64,000 nucleotides of DNA from NCBI GenBank assembly GCA_963779095.1, contig CAVZWU010000010.1:1-64000 (forward strand), written 5' to 3'. Position 1 is the first letter of the stretch, and the number at the start of each line of letters is the position of its first letter. This document shows, piece by piece, positions 44,145 to 53,446 of the stretch. Under the pieces are notes generated by a model. It worked only from the letters and a program-made list of their open reading frames with translations. It had not been told where the DNA came from and made no database searches. Source of the stretch: Roseiarcus sp963779095. GTDB lineage: Bacteria; Pseudomonadota; Alphaproteobacteria; Rhizobiales; Beijerinckiaceae. Both the position numbers and the translations under genes were made by a program.

Positions 44145-45302
44145 GTGCGCCGTTTTGCGCGCGACGATGGCCGACATTCGTTTGTTGGCGCGCCGCGTGT
44201 TAGCGTTGGACCCGTTCGAGGGCCATGGACCATCGCGCCTCTGGCGGGCATCGAACGCGAGGGCTCGCTTCAGAAGGCGGAATCGGCCTGTTTCGCGATC
44301 GCCGACATATCCGGCTACACGCGCTTCGTGTCCGGCGTCGAACTCGACCATGCCCAGGACATCATCGCCGACATCATGGACACTCTGGTCAGGGCGTTGC
44401 GTCCGCCGTTCCGGCTCGCCAAGTTCGAAGGCGACGCGGCCTTTGTCTATGCTCTCGCCGACAAGCTCGATGGATCGCTCATGCAGGATTCAATCGAACA
44501 GGCCTATTTTGCGTTCCGCAAGCGGCTCCGCAGCATCAAGCAGGCCAGTACTTGCGAGTGCCAGGCCTGCAGGCGGATGCAGAGCCTTGACGTCAAGTTC
44601 GTGGTTCATCACGGCGAGTTCATCCGGCAAAAGATGGCGGGCCGCGAGGAACTCGCCGGCCGCGACGTGATCCTCATCCACCGCCTGCTCAAGAACGACG
44701 TCGGCAAGACGTTCGGGTCGGGCGCCTATGCGCTCTATTCCGACGCCTGCGTGCGGGCGATGGGGATCGATCCCGCGGCGCAGGGTCTCGTCGAGCATTC
44801 CGAGGCGATCGAGCATATCGGGGACACGAAGTGCTGGGTGAGCGACCTTGAGCAGGCGTGGACGCGGGAAATCGAGACGGCGCGCAACCTGGTTCAGCGC
44901 GCCGGCGCCTATGTGCTCGTCGAGAGGGATTTCGCCGCGCCGAGACAAGCTTTGTGGGACCTCGTCACGTCGCCTCAGCATCACGCCCGCTGGCAGCGGA
45001 GCGACGGCGTCGTCGAGAATAATGCGCAGGGGCGTCGTGGCGCGGGCACCCAGAACCACTGCCTGCACGGCAAGGATGCGGTCATCGAGGACATCGTTGA
45101 CTGGCGCCCGTTCGACTCTTATGTTCGCAGTCAAGGGAGTTGGGCGCGGTCGAGCGCCCGCTCGGCGAGACCACCGTCGGGAAGGGAGGCTATAGCTGCG
45201 CAGAGCTGGGAGCGGAGCGAGATACGACGGTTGATCAGAACTCTTATCCGCGGGTTGGTTACCGCCTTCCGTGTCTACGTCTCGGGGCTTTCCTCGGTCT
45301 AG
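44145..45302 (+). CDS. DUF2652/cyclase-like protein with SRPBCC domain, 3' end disrupted
   Basis: Up to 385 residues; the start is uncertain (GTG 44145, and an ATG at 44225 is in another frame). Residues 45-230 resemble the nucleotide-cyclase-like DUF2652 domain (CFAIADISGYTRFVSGVELD, PFRLAKFEGDAAFVYALADK, CQACRRMQSLDVKFVVHHGE, GRDVILIHRLLKND). From about 270 an SRPBCC/START-like domain begins (VLVERDFAAPRQALWDLVTS, HHARWQRSDGVVENN) but ends abruptly after VDWRPFDSY, near 45120, where unrelated Arg/Ser-rich sequence starts. The C-terminal part was probably replaced by the IS110-type element. Confidence 0.6.
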   Translation: MRRFARDDGRHSFVGAPRVSVGPVRGPWTIAPLAGIEREGSLQKAESACFAIADISGYTRFVSGVELDHAQDIIADIMDTLVRALRPPFRLAKFEGDAAFVYALADKLDGSLMQDSIEQAYFAFRKRLRSIKQASTCECQACRRMQSLDVKFVVHHGEFIRQKMAGREELAGRDVILIHRLLKNDVGKTFGSGAYALYSDACVRAMGIDPAAQGLVEHSEAIEHIGDTKCWVSDLEQAWTREIETARNLVQRAGAYVLVERDFAAPRQALWDLVTSPQHHARWQRSDGVVENNAQGRRGAGTQNHCLHGKDAVIEDIVDWRPFDSYVRSQGSWARSSARSARPPSGREAIAAQSWERSEIRRLIRTLIRGLVTAFRVYVSGLSSV

Positions 45303-45388
45303 AGGACGGGCGTCGGGCGTGAGCCCGGCCACATAACTAGCGACGGGAGTTCCCCACCTTTCGTGCTCCGCTCCCGGGTCTGCGCAGC
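45195..45388. ncRNA. Candidate bridge-RNA region of the IS110 element
   Basis: Two 24-base arms (45195-45218 and 45365-45388) are complementary except for three central bases: GCTGCGCAGA pairs at one end and GGGAGCGGAGC at the other. They enclose about 146 non-coding bases. Such a structured region in the non-coding end of an IS110-type element is where the bridge RNA that guides target choice is encoded. No loop guide sequences have been identified here. Confidence 0.45.
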
Positions 45389-45403
45389 GGGAGAGCGTCG
45401 TGT

Positions 45404-46513
45404 TTACGCGGGCGCGACTTCCCGTCCGATGGCCCATAGGAAAGCGGCCATTTCGCGGGCGATCGCGGCCACGACGACGGGCGGCTTTTTGCCCGTGGCG
45501 CTGAGGCGGCGATAGCGGGCGCACAGACGCACCTGCGCCTTCCAGGCGATGTCGCGCACTGGCTTCGGCAGCCCTTCGAGCCGCGCTCTCAAGGTCTCGC
45601 TGACCCTCGCTGGATAACGATAGGTCCAGGCCGCCTCGACGAGTGCTCGCCGCGCTCGCCGATTGCCGGCCAGAGTGAGGCCCATCCGTCGGATTGTGTC
45701 GCCTGTCGAGCTTTCCGCCGGGACAAGCCCGAGGAAAGATGCGAGCTGTCTTGGCGTGTCGAACCGGCGCACGTCGCCGATCTCAGCGGCAAAGGTCACG
45801 GCGACGAGAAACGAAGCGCCACGCATGGCTTGATAGGCTTCCACGACCGGCGCCATGGACCACTCCGGCACAACGAGGGCGAGTTGCTTCTCGACGCGAC
45901 GCAGGCGTTGAAGAGAATCTTCGATCGCGTCGATGGCTTCCTGAAAGACAATCTGCTGCGCGGCATGGTCGAACTTCTGACCGGCGAGCCAGCGCCGATG
46001 CGCCAGCGTCCAGTGGCCGCCGCCGCTGTAAATCCGGCTATGCCGGAGGAGGAAAGAGAGAAGCTGCTGACGCTTTCGCCGAAGATCGTCCCCCGCCGCT
46101 TCCCGGGCGCGCGCAAGATCCCGGACCGCCTCATGGGCCGGGTCGGGCGCCCACACTCCAGTAAGCTCACCCGCCCGATGAAGACGCGCCAGAGTGACCG
46201 CATCCCGACGGTTCGTCTTGATCCGCTCGCCTGCTCGTTTCGGGATTAGCGCCGGAGCAACCACCATGCAGTCATGCCCGAGCGCCTGCACCTGGCGATA
46301 GAGTCCGTATCCCGTCGGCCCGGCTTCGAAGCAGACATGCAGCCGGTCGTATCGGTTAGCCAGTCTTTTGATCGTCCGCTCGATCGGCGCAGGATTGTTC
46401 TCGATATCGCCCATAAACCGGACTTCCCCGGTTCGGCCACCCTCCGCGATCGCCACGGCGTGCTTCTTCTTGGCGACGTCGAAAGCCACAAAAACTTCGA
46501 TATACTTTCCCAT
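45404..46513 (-). CDS. IS110-family transposase
   Basis: 369 residues from ATG 46513. N-terminal DEDD RuvC-like domain (EVFVAFDVAKKKHAVAIAEG, CFEAGPTGYGLYRQVQALGH, KTNRRDAVTLARLHRAGEL), a central coiled region, and a C-terminal Tnp_20 domain with the catalytic Ser segment GLVPAESSTGDTIRRMGLTL and GNRRARRALVEAAW. These recombinases cut and paste with a bridge RNA, leaving no usual duplication. Unbroken frame. Confidence 0.92.
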   Translation of the reverse strand: MGKYIEVFVAFDVAKKKHAVAIAEGGRTGEVRFMGDIENNPAPIERTIKRLANRYDRLHVCFEAGPTGYGLYRQVQALGHDCMVVAPALIPKRAGERIKTNRRDAVTLARLHRAGELTGVWAPDPAHEAVRDLARAREAAGDDLRRKRQQLLSFLLRHSRIYSGGGHWTLAHRRWLAGQKFDHAAQQIVFQEAIDAIEDSLQRLRRVEKQLALVVPEWSMAPVVEAYQAMRGASFLVAVTFAAEIGDVRRFDTPRQLASFLGLVPAESSTGDTIRRMGLTLAGNRRARRALVEAAWTYRYPARVSETLRARLEGLPKPVRDIAWKAQVRLCARYRRLSATGKKPPVVVAAIAREMAAFLWAIGREVAPA

Positions 46514-46653
46514 GGTCCGCCCTCCGTGCATGAGGCTAGGCTCGGCATGCCCGAGCAACCCTCGTTCTTTAACTGCACGAAAGGGCGGGCCACCGGCTCA
46601 GCCCCCGAACATGACGTCTAGCGAGCGCGGCTATGCTGTCGGGACGCGGCAGA

Positions 46654-48024
46654 TCACGCCGCGTCCTGCGTGACCCGGTTGCGGCCGGCCGACTTCGACA
46701 GATAAAGCGCGCGGTCCGCCCGGCGATAGAGCTCGGCGGAATCCCATTCGTCCCGCCACTGGGCAAGACCGATGGAGACGGTAATCGAAACGGCGCCGGC
46801 TGCGCCGTCGATGGCGAACGTCCGGCCCTCCGTGGTCCGGCGGGCGCGCTCCGCGATCCGCGCCGCTTGGGTTCCGTCGACGTCCGGCATCACGACGACG
46901 AATTCCTCCCCGCCCAGCCGGCAGAGAAGGTCACCGCCGCGGACGATCTCTTGCAGCTGAGCAGCGAAGCCCTTGAGCACGAAATCGCCGACGTCATGAC
47001 CGTAGGTGTCGTTCACCCGCTTGAAATGGTCGATGTCGAGAATCATCATGGTCAGGGCGGCGGGGCGCCGACGCGCGGTTTCGATCATCGCGGGAAGGCG
47101 GTGCTCGAGCGCGCGGCGATTGCTGAGGCCGGTCAGCGCGTCATAGAGCGCCATCTCGATCGATTGCTGCACCGATTGGCGCAGCCGGTCGGCGTAGCGC
47201 TTCTGGCGCAGGTTCGTGCGCACCCGCGCCAAAAGCTCATTCCGGTCGATCGGGCGGGTAAGGTAGTCGTTGACCCCGAGTTCGAGGCCGCGCAGAACCT
47301 TGGGACGATCGTCGGGGTCGGCGATGAGCAGGATCGGCAGATTGCGCTCGCGCTCGCGCGAGCGGGCCTGACTGCACAGCCTGAGACCATCGAACGCGCC
47401 AAAGCCGAGACTGACGATCATAAGGTCGATCGCCTCTTCGCGCGCCTTCGCCAGGGCCTCGCCGGGCTCGCCGCTGAGGATGACGTCGTGATGAGGCTTG
47501 AGCGCGCCGGCCATGCGCTGGGATGAGGCGCGCTGCTCGTCGACAACCAGGATTCGCCCGCGCTCCGAGGCGTCGAGGTCCAAAACCTCGGCCAGCCCCA
47601 TCATTCCCGGCTCCGCGCTATGCGCGGCCCGGCTCAAGAGTTCGTCGATCGAGAACTTGAGCCGAACGAGGGAGCGAACGCGCGCGATCAGGGCGATTTC
47701 GTCGACCGGCTTCGTCAAAAAGTCGTCCGCGCCGGAGTCGAGGCCGCGCACGCGGTCAGCGGGCCGGTCAAGCGCGGTCAAGAGAACGATCGGCAGATGA
47801 GCGGTTTCAGGCGTGGTCCTGAGGCGCCGGCAAACCTCGAAACCGTCCATGCCAGGCATCTTCACGTCGAGAAGGACGATGTCGCACCCGCCCCTTTCGC
47901 AGATCGCGATCGCGTCAGGACCGTTGGTCGCCGTCAGCACCTCGAAATATTCAATGCCGAGTCTCGCCTGAAGCAGTTTGAGATTGGACTGGACGTCATC
48001 GACGACCAGCACGCGAGCCGTCAT
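46654..48024 (-). CDS. pleD: PleD-type response regulator diguanylate cyclase
   Basis: 456 residues. First receiver domain residues 1-125 (RVLVVDDVQSNLKLLQARLG, IVLLDVKMPGMDGFEV with the phospho-Asp, Lys in DDFLTKPV). A second, degenerate receiver at about 155-280 lacks the phospho-acceptor (IVSLGFGAFDGLRL). C-terminal GGDEF domain with GGEEF near 370 (CRLGGEEFVVVMPDVDGTQA) and an RGGD inhibitory site just before it. Makes c-di-GMP during the cell cycle. It overlaps divK by four bases, so both are one operon. Confidence 0.93.
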   Translation of the reverse strand: MTARVLVVDDVQSNLKLLQARLGIEYFEVLTATNGPDAIAICERGGCDIVLLDVKMPGMDGFEVCRRLRTTPETAHLPIVLLTALDRPADRVRGLDSGADDFLTKPVDEIALIARVRSLVRLKFSIDELLSRAAHSAEPGMMGLAEVLDLDASERGRILVVDEQRASSQRMAGALKPHHDVILSGEPGEALAKAREEAIDLMIVSLGFGAFDGLRLCSQARSRERERNLPILLIADPDDRPKVLRGLELGVNDYLTRPIDRNELLARVRTNLRQKRYADRLRQSVQQSIEMALYDALTGLSNRRALEHRLPAMIETARRRPAALTMMILDIDHFKRVNDTYGHDVGDFVLKGFAAQLQEIVRGGDLLCRLGGEEFVVVMPDVDGTQAARIAERARRTTEGRTFAIDGAAGAVSITVSIGLAQWRDEWDSAELYRRADRALYLSKSAGRNRVTQDAA

Positions 48025-48401
48025 GCGCTGGCTCCCGGCCCAAGAAAGTGGTCGATCGTCTCGAAGAACTTGGCGACCGATATCGGCTTGGAGAGGTACG
48101 CCTCGCAGCCGCCCTGCCGGATTTTCTCCTCGTCGCCCTTCATCGCGAACGCCGTGACGGCGACGACGGGTATGCTCTTGAGCTCCTCGTCATCCTTCAG
48201 CCATTGCGTCACTTCGAGACCGGAAACCTCGGGCAGCTGAATGTCCATCAAAATGAGGTCGGGCCGATGCTTTCGCGCGAGATCGACGGCTTCGATGCCG
48301 TTGCGCGTCTGCACGATTCGGTGCCCGCGGGTCTCGACGAGGTCGTTGAACAGCTTCATGTTGAGTTCGTTGTCCTCAACAATGAGCACGGTCTTGGGCA
48401 T
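48021..48401 (-). CDS. divK: Single-domain response regulator DivK
   Basis: 126 residues, a stand-alone receiver: KTVLIVEDNELNMKLFNDLV, ILMDIQLPEVSGLEVTQWLK (phospho-Asp), VAVTAFAMKGDEEKI and YLSKPISVAKFFETID. Works with the DivJ/PleC kinases in alphaproteobacterial cell polarity. Upstream of pleD in the same operon and divergent from the DUF3572-dinB pair, an order conserved in Hyphomicrobiales. Confidence 0.94.
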   Translation of the reverse strand: MPKTVLIVEDNELNMKLFNDLVETRGHRIVQTRNGIEAVDLARKHRPDLILMDIQLPEVSGLEVTQWLKDDEELKSIPVVAVTAFAMKGDEEKIRQGGCEAYLSKPISVAKFFETIDHFLGPGASA

Positions 48402-48481
48402 CGGGCGTCCCGTGAAAGGTGAATTCGGCCGGCGCGCCAGCTAAACTAGCGGCGAGACATTTACGAAAGGCGAATCGGACT

Positions 48482-48781
48482 ATGCGCGATTCCCTGAAAA
48501 TGAAGCAATCGGCAAGCCTTGAGGCCGGACGGTCGCTGGCGGTAAGCGGACTGACCTTCATCGCGGCGGATTCCGACCGGCTGAGCCGGTTCCTCAACCT
48601 GACCGGTCTTGGCCCCCACAACCTTCGCACCGCCGCTGGGGACCCGGCGTTCCTGGATTCGGTGCTCGACTATCTCGTCGCCGACGAGGCGCTTTTGCTC
48701 GCCTTCGCCGCCGACGCCGGCCTGAAGCCCGAGGCGGTCGCCCGGGCGCATGCCGCGCTCCGCGGCCCGGGCGAGGGGTGA
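48482..48781 (+). CDS. DUF3572-family protein
   Basis: 99 residues from ATG 48482. Small helical protein (LAVSGLTFIAADSDRLSRFL, NLTGLGPHNLRTAAGDPAFL, DSVLDYLVADEALLLAFAAD) of the DUF3572 family, always next to divK/dinB in rhizobia. Function unknown. dinB starts seven bases after its stop, so the two are likely co-transcribed. Confidence 0.85.
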   Translation: MRDSLKMKQSASLEAGRSLAVSGLTFIAADSDRLSRFLNLTGLGPHNLRTAAGDPAFLDSVLDYLVADEALLLAFAADAGLKPEAVARAHAALRGPGEG

Positions 48782-48788
48782 AGCGCGG

Positions 48789-50075
48789 ATGGATCCGCCC
48801 CGGCTGCGGCTGTGCCGCGACTGTCTGAGCAAGGATTCCGGCGGTGCTGTCCGATGCCCGCATTGCGGGTCGCCGCGCACGATCGATCTCGCAGACGCCG
48901 CTGGCCTGGCCATCGCCCATGTCGATTGCGACGCCTTCTACGCCGCGGTCGAGAAACGCGACGACCCGAGTCTCAACGACAAGCCGTTGATCGTCGGCGG
49001 GTCGGGGCCCCGCGGCGTGGTCGCCACCTGTTGCTACATCGCCAGAACATTTGGCGTGCGCTCGGCGATGCCGATGTCGCGAGCCCGGGCTTTGTGTCCC
49101 GATGCGGTGATCCTGCCGCCCGACATGGCCAAATATTCCCGGGTCGGGCGCGAAATCCGGACGCGGATGATGAGTCTCACGCCCCTCGTCGAGCCGCTGT
49201 CGATCGACGAGGCTTTTCTCGACCTCAACGGCTGCGAGCAGTCGAACGGAGCGGGCGCCGCGGAGACGCTCATCCGCTTCGCCCGCAGTGTCGAGGCGGA
49301 GGTCGGCGTCACGGTTTCGGTCGGCCTGAGCTACTGCAAGTTTCTCGCGAAGCTCGCCTCCGATCTTAGGAAGCCGCGCGGTTTCGCTTCGCTTTCGCGC
49401 GACGAGGCGAGAGCCTGGCTTGCGCCGCAAAGCGTCTCGCTTCTGTGGGGCGTGGGCAGGGTAGGGCGGGAGCGTCTGGAGCGGCTGGGCTTTCACCTGA
49501 TCGGCGATCTGCAGCGGATCGACGAGCGCGAGGCCGTCTTGCGCCTCGGCGAGGACGGCCTGCGCCTGTGGCGCCTGGCGCAGGGCCGCGACGACCGCGC
49601 GGTCTCGGCGGAGCGCGAGACAAAGAGCGTTTCGAGCGAGACGACGTTCGACCGCGACATCACCGACAAGGCCGAGCTCACGCGCATCCTGCTCGTCCAG
49701 TGCGATCGCGTCGCGACCCGGCTGCGCAAGGAAGGCCTCGCCGCCTGTGGGGTGACGCTGAAACTGCGCCTGGCCGACTTCTCGCTTCGAACGCGCAGCC
49801 GCAGCGGGCTCGGCGCAACGCAACTCGCGCCGCGCCTGTTCGCGGCGGCGCGCCCGCTTCTCGACGCGCAGCCCGACGGCGTCGCCTATCGCCTGTTGGG
49901 CGTCGCCGCGACGGACCTCGCGCCGGCCGCAGGCGCGGACGCCGACGACCTGCTCACGCGCGACGGCGGCCGCGAGCGCTTCCGGGAGGCGGCGATTGCG
50001 ACTTTGCGCGAAAAATTCGGCCCCGCCGCCGTGCAGCGCGGCCTTGCCTTCCGGCCAGGGCCAACCAGCAAGTGA
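48789..50075 (+). CDS. dinB: DNA polymerase IV with N-terminal zinc-finger extension
   Basis: 428 residues. N-terminal Cys cluster CRDCLSKDSGGAVRCPHCG (residues 9-27), an extension common in alphaproteobacterial Pol IV. Catalytic palm: IAHVDCDAFYAAVEKRDDPS near 45 and LSIDEAFLDLNG near 139. SVSVGLSY-type thumb ASVEAEVG, HhH segment LWGVGRVGRERLERLG, C-terminal little-finger domain. A Y-family translesion polymerase, usually SOS-inducible; no SOS box was found in the shared divK/dinB upstream region. Confidence 0.93.
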   Translation: MDPPRLRLCRDCLSKDSGGAVRCPHCGSPRTIDLADAAGLAIAHVDCDAFYAAVEKRDDPSLNDKPLIVGGSGPRGVVATCCYIARTFGVRSAMPMSRARALCPDAVILPPDMAKYSRVGREIRTRMMSLTPLVEPLSIDEAFLDLNGCEQSNGAGAAETLIRFARSVEAEVGVTVSVGLSYCKFLAKLASDLRKPRGFASLSRDEARAWLAPQSVSLLWGVGRVGRERLERLGFHLIGDLQRIDEREAVLRLGEDGLRLWRLAQGRDDRAVSAERETKSVSSETTFDRDITDKAELTRILLVQCDRVATRLRKEGLAACGVTLKLRLADFSLRTRSRSGLGATQLAPRLFAAARPLLDAQPDGVAYRLLGVAATDLAPAAGADADDLLTRDGGRERFREAAIATLREKFGPAAVQRGLAFRPGPTSK

Positions 50076-50215
50076 GCGCGCTGGGGCAAGGCTCAATCGG
50101 TCATGAATTTGTGCGCTTTTAAGGCCAGTGTCTGGACAGCCCGCGTCCTGCGGCCTAACCCATGTTTACAATGTTCGCGAATTAACCGTGTCCCCTAACC
50201 CAAGGAGCCAAGACT

Positions 50216-52573
50216 GTGGCAGATTCGAGCGACAAGCTTCCTCGCCACATTTTGCCGATCCCTGACGCGAAGCACGTCGGGCTGACCACTTACGACGCGA
50301 AGGATCCGAATACGAAATATCCTCCGATCGTGCCCCTGCGTCCGCCAAAAGGGGCGCCGAATGTGCTGATCGTGCTGCTAGACGATGTTGGCTTCGGCGC
50401 CTCAAGCGCGTTTGGCGGACCGTGCAACACGCCCACCGCCGAACGCCTTGCGGCGAACGGCCTGAAGTACAACCGCTTCCATACGACCGCTTTGTGCTCG
50501 CCCACGCGTCAGGCCATGCTCACCGGCCGAAACCATCATTCGGTTGGCATGGGCGCGATCACCGAGATGGCGACGTCGGCGCCGGGCAACAGCAGCATCA
50601 GGCCCAAGGAAAAGGCGCCGCTCCCGGAAATATTGAAACTCAACGGGTATTCGACGGCGCAGTTCGGCAAATGCCACGAGGTTCCCATTTGGGAAGTCTC
50701 GCCTGTGGGGCCATTCAACCAGTGGCCGACCGGCTCCGGTTTCGAATATTTTTACGGCTTCGTCGGCGGCGAGGCGAACCAATTTTATCCCGGACTCTAC
50801 GAAGGCACATCCGCCGTGGAGCCGCCCAAAACTCCCGAGCAAGGCTATACCCTCACCGAGGACCTGGCCAATCGTGCCATCACCTGGGTGCGCCAGCAAA
50901 AAGCGCTGATGCCCGACAAGCCGTTCATGATGTATTTCGCGCCGGGCGCGACGCACGCGCCCCATCACGTGCCGAAGGAATGGTCGGACAAATACAAAGG
51001 CAAGTTTGACGGCGGCTGGGATAAACTCCGCGAAGAATCGCTGGCGCGGCAAAAGAAGCTCGGCGTCATTCCAAATGATGCCGCGCTCACCGCCCGCCAC
51101 GAGGAAATTCCCTCGTGGGACGCGATGCCCGCGAACCTAAAACCCGTTCTCGCGCGCCAGATGGAGATCTATGCCGGATTCCTGGAGCAGGTCGATCATC
51201 ATATCGGCCGCTTGGTGGATACGCTTTCCGACCTCGGCGTCCTCGACGACACGCTGATCTATTACATCATCGGGGACAACGGCGCCTCCGCGGAGGGGAC
51301 GATCAACGGCTGCTTCAATGAGATGACGACGTTGAACGGCATGGCCGGGATCGAGACGCCCGAATTCCTGCTCTCGAAGATCGATGATTTCGGCACGCCC
51401 AAGGCCTACAATCACTACGCGGTCGGCTGGGCGCACGCGCTTTGCGCGCCCTATCAGTGGACGAAGCAGGTCGCGTCGCATTGGGGCGGCACCCGCAACG
51501 GCCTGATCGTCCATTGGCCGAACGGCGTGAAAGCCAAAGGCGAGATCCGCAGCCAGTTCCATCACGTGATCGACGTGGCGAAGACAATTCTCGACGTCAT
51601 CGGATTGCCCGAACCAACCTTCGTCAACGGAATCTCGCAGGCGCCGCTCGAGGGCGTCAGCATGGCGCCGACGTTCAGCGACGCGAACGCGCCCGAGACC
51701 CACACCGTCCAGTATTTCGAGATGATGGGCAATCGCGGCATTTATCATCAAGGTTGGACCGCGGTGACGAAGCATCGAACGCCGTGGAAGGCGGATAGGC
51801 CGCTGCCGTTCGATGAGGATGTCTGGGAGCTCTATGGCCCAGACGATTGGACACAGTCGAAGAACATCGTCGCCGAAAATCCCAAGAAATTGGCGGAGCT
51901 GCAGCGGCTGTGGCTGATCGAGGCGGTCAAGTACAACGTCGTGCCGATCGACGATCGCGGCTTTGAGAGGATCAACCCCGACATCGCCGGGCGTCCGCAG
52001 CTCATCCGCGGAAACACCCAGCTGCTTTTCCCCGGCATGCGGGTCGGCGAGGGCTGTGTTCTGCAGCTCAAGAACAAGTCTTACTCTGTCACGAGTGAGA
52101 TCGACGTCCCTGAAGGCGGCGCCAAGGGCGTCATCGTCACGCAGGGCGGCGAAGCCGGCGGCTGGACCCTTTACTGCCACGAGGGCAAGCTCAAATATTG
52201 CTTCAATTTCTTCGGTATCGACTATTTCTTCGCCGAGGCCGAGAAGCCGATCCCCGCGGGCAAACATCAGGTTCGGATGGAGTTCAAATACGACGGCGGG
52301 GGACTCGCCAAGGGCGGTGACGTGACGCTCTACTACGACGGGCAAGCGGTCGGCAAAGGAAGGGTCGAGCGAAGCATTCCGATGGGCTATTCAGCCGATG
52401 AGGCCTGCGACGTCGGTTCGGACACAGGCTCGCCCGCTTCCCCCGATTATGGGCCGAGTGGAAACGCCTTCACGGGAAGTATCGAATGGGTGCAGATCGA
52501 CCTCGGAGATGACGACCACAATCACCTGATCACCCCGGAGGACCGGTTCAAGATCGCGATGGCGCGGCAATAG
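50216..52573 (+). CDS. Arylsulfatase (type I sulfatase)
   Basis: 785 residues from GTG 50216 with CCAAGGAGCC upstream. Sulfatase motif TTALCSPTRQAMLTGRNHHS, Cys near residue 93 being the formylglycine site, followed by the metal-binding VLIVLLDDVGFG, HAPHHVPKEW, and IIGDNGASAEG. C-terminal beta-sandwich extension of about 240 residues (GYSADEACDVGSDTGSPASP). Large arylsulfatases of this type hydrolyse sulfate esters, often under sulfur limitation. No sulfatase-maturing enzyme or sulfate transporter is adjacent, so maturation depends on genes elsewhere. Cytoplasmic: no signal peptide seen. Confidence 0.92.
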   Translation: MADSSDKLPRHILPIPDAKHVGLTTYDAKDPNTKYPPIVPLRPPKGAPNVLIVLLDDVGFGASSAFGGPCNTPTAERLAANGLKYNRFHTTALCSPTRQAMLTGRNHHSVGMGAITEMATSAPGNSSIRPKEKAPLPEILKLNGYSTAQFGKCHEVPIWEVSPVGPFNQWPTGSGFEYFYGFVGGEANQFYPGLYEGTSAVEPPKTPEQGYTLTEDLANRAITWVRQQKALMPDKPFMMYFAPGATHAPHHVPKEWSDKYKGKFDGGWDKLREESLARQKKLGVIPNDAALTARHEEIPSWDAMPANLKPVLARQMEIYAGFLEQVDHHIGRLVDTLSDLGVLDDTLIYYIIGDNGASAEGTINGCFNEMTTLNGMAGIETPEFLLSKIDDFGTPKAYNHYAVGWAHALCAPYQWTKQVASHWGGTRNGLIVHWPNGVKAKGEIRSQFHHVIDVAKTILDVIGLPEPTFVNGISQAPLEGVSMAPTFSDANAPETHTVQYFEMMGNRGIYHQGWTAVTKHRTPWKADRPLPFDEDVWELYGPDDWTQSKNIVAENPKKLAELQRLWLIEAVKYNVVPIDDRGFERINPDIAGRPQLIRGNTQLLFPGMRVGEGCVLQLKNKSYSVTSEIDVPEGGAKGVIVTQGGEAGGWTLYCHEGKLKYCFNFFGIDYFFAEAEKPIPAGKHQVRMEFKYDGGGLAKGGDVTLYYDGQAVGKGRVERSIPMGYSADEACDVGSDTGSPASPDYGPSGNAFTGSIEWVQIDLGDDDHNHLITPEDRFKIAMARQ

Positions 52574-52615
52574 AGCGGTTGCGCCGCCTGACGCGATTGG
52601 GTTTTGACCCGGAGC

Positions 52616-53446
52616 CTATTTGCAGGCCGGAACCGGCAGGATCTCGAGTTTGCGCAGGCGCGCGCGCAGCGCGAACGCCCCATAGTCGAGCTTGAGGCTG
52701 CCCGACACGCCATTCTCGTAAAGGTCGAACGAAAGCGTGTATTCCGGCGGGGCGTCGGTCTTGGCTTCGTCGAAATAGGAAATCACCACCGGCCAACGGC
52801 GCACACCGCTCAGCGCCGAGGCCGTCTGGGTGTCGTCGTCGGGCTTCGTCGCTTCTGCTCCGATCACCGACATGGTGGCGAAGATCTTCGCCCCGGTGTC
52901 GGAGCCGTCATAGACGCGCGCTTGCAGCACGTGCTCGTCACGCTTGGCGGCCTCGATCAGCCGCTCGATATGCTGGGTCGGAAAGAGGACGTCGTGGCCG
53001 AAGTCCAGCGTTTTCGGACTCGGTTTGGTCAACACCACGCGCATGTCGTCGCCAGCGCCGCGGGTGGCGGCGCCGACGACCGGAGGCGTGTCCTGCAGAC
53101 CCTGGGAATCGATCTGGAACCGCATCGACTTCCCGTTGCCGTCCTCGAACGACATGGCGTTCACCTGCATGGAGACCGGATCGCCCTCGCTGCGCTCCAT
53201 TTCCGTTAGCTGACGAAAGTTGGACGTGTAGCCCTCGCAGGCGGAGCCGCGAAATTCGTACGCGATGAGGCCTGTGGCCGAGACTGGCGTCTGGGCCGAC
53301 GATGGCGCCGGACCCGAGGAATCGACCAGCGAGATGTCATAAGCCGCGCGATGCGCGGCGAGCGGCAGGACCGGCGCCGTTTGGGCGCGCGCCGCCGAAG
53401 CAGCGCAGAGCATGATGGCGATGCAAAGGGCTAATCGCGACAACAT
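52616..53446 (-). CDS. eipB: Cell-envelope integrity protein EipB (DUF1849)
   Basis: 276 residues. Signal peptide MLSRLALCIAIMLCAASAARA. Then LPLAAHRAAYDISLVDSSGP, IAYEFRGSACEGYTSNFRQL, TEMERSEGDPVSM, GHDVLFPTQHIERLIEAAKR, SISYFDE-like ISYFDEAKTDAPPEYTLSFD, LYENGVSGSLKLDYGAF and the C-terminal CK. EipB is a conserved periplasmic beta-spiral protein needed for envelope integrity in Brucella and relatives, with Cys residues that form a disulfide. Convergent with the sulfatase gene. Confidence 0.88.
   Translation of the reverse strand: MLSRLALCIAIMLCAASAARAQTAPVLPLAAHRAAYDISLVDSSGPAPSSAQTPVSATGLIAYEFRGSACEGYTSNFRQLTEMERSEGDPVSMQVNAMSFEDGNGKSMRFQIDSQGLQDTPPVVGAATRGAGDDMRVVLTKPSPKTLDFGHDVLFPTQHIERLIEAAKRDEHVLQARVYDGSDTGAKIFATMSVIGAEATKPDDDTQTASALSGVRRWPVVISYFDEAKTDAPPEYTLSFDLYENGVSGSLKLDYGAFALRARLRKLEILPVPACK

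Larger units (their letters stand above)
45120..46622 (-). mobile_element. IS110-family element (boundaries approximate)
   Basis: Transposase gene 45404-46513 (minus) with about 280 non-coding bases downstream (45120-45403) and about 100 upstream. IS110-type elements lack terminal inverted repeats, so the ends cannot be fixed by eye. The left limit is placed where the preceding gene loses homology. The long structured non-coding flank is on the transposase 3' side, as in the IS1111 branch. Confidence 0.7.
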
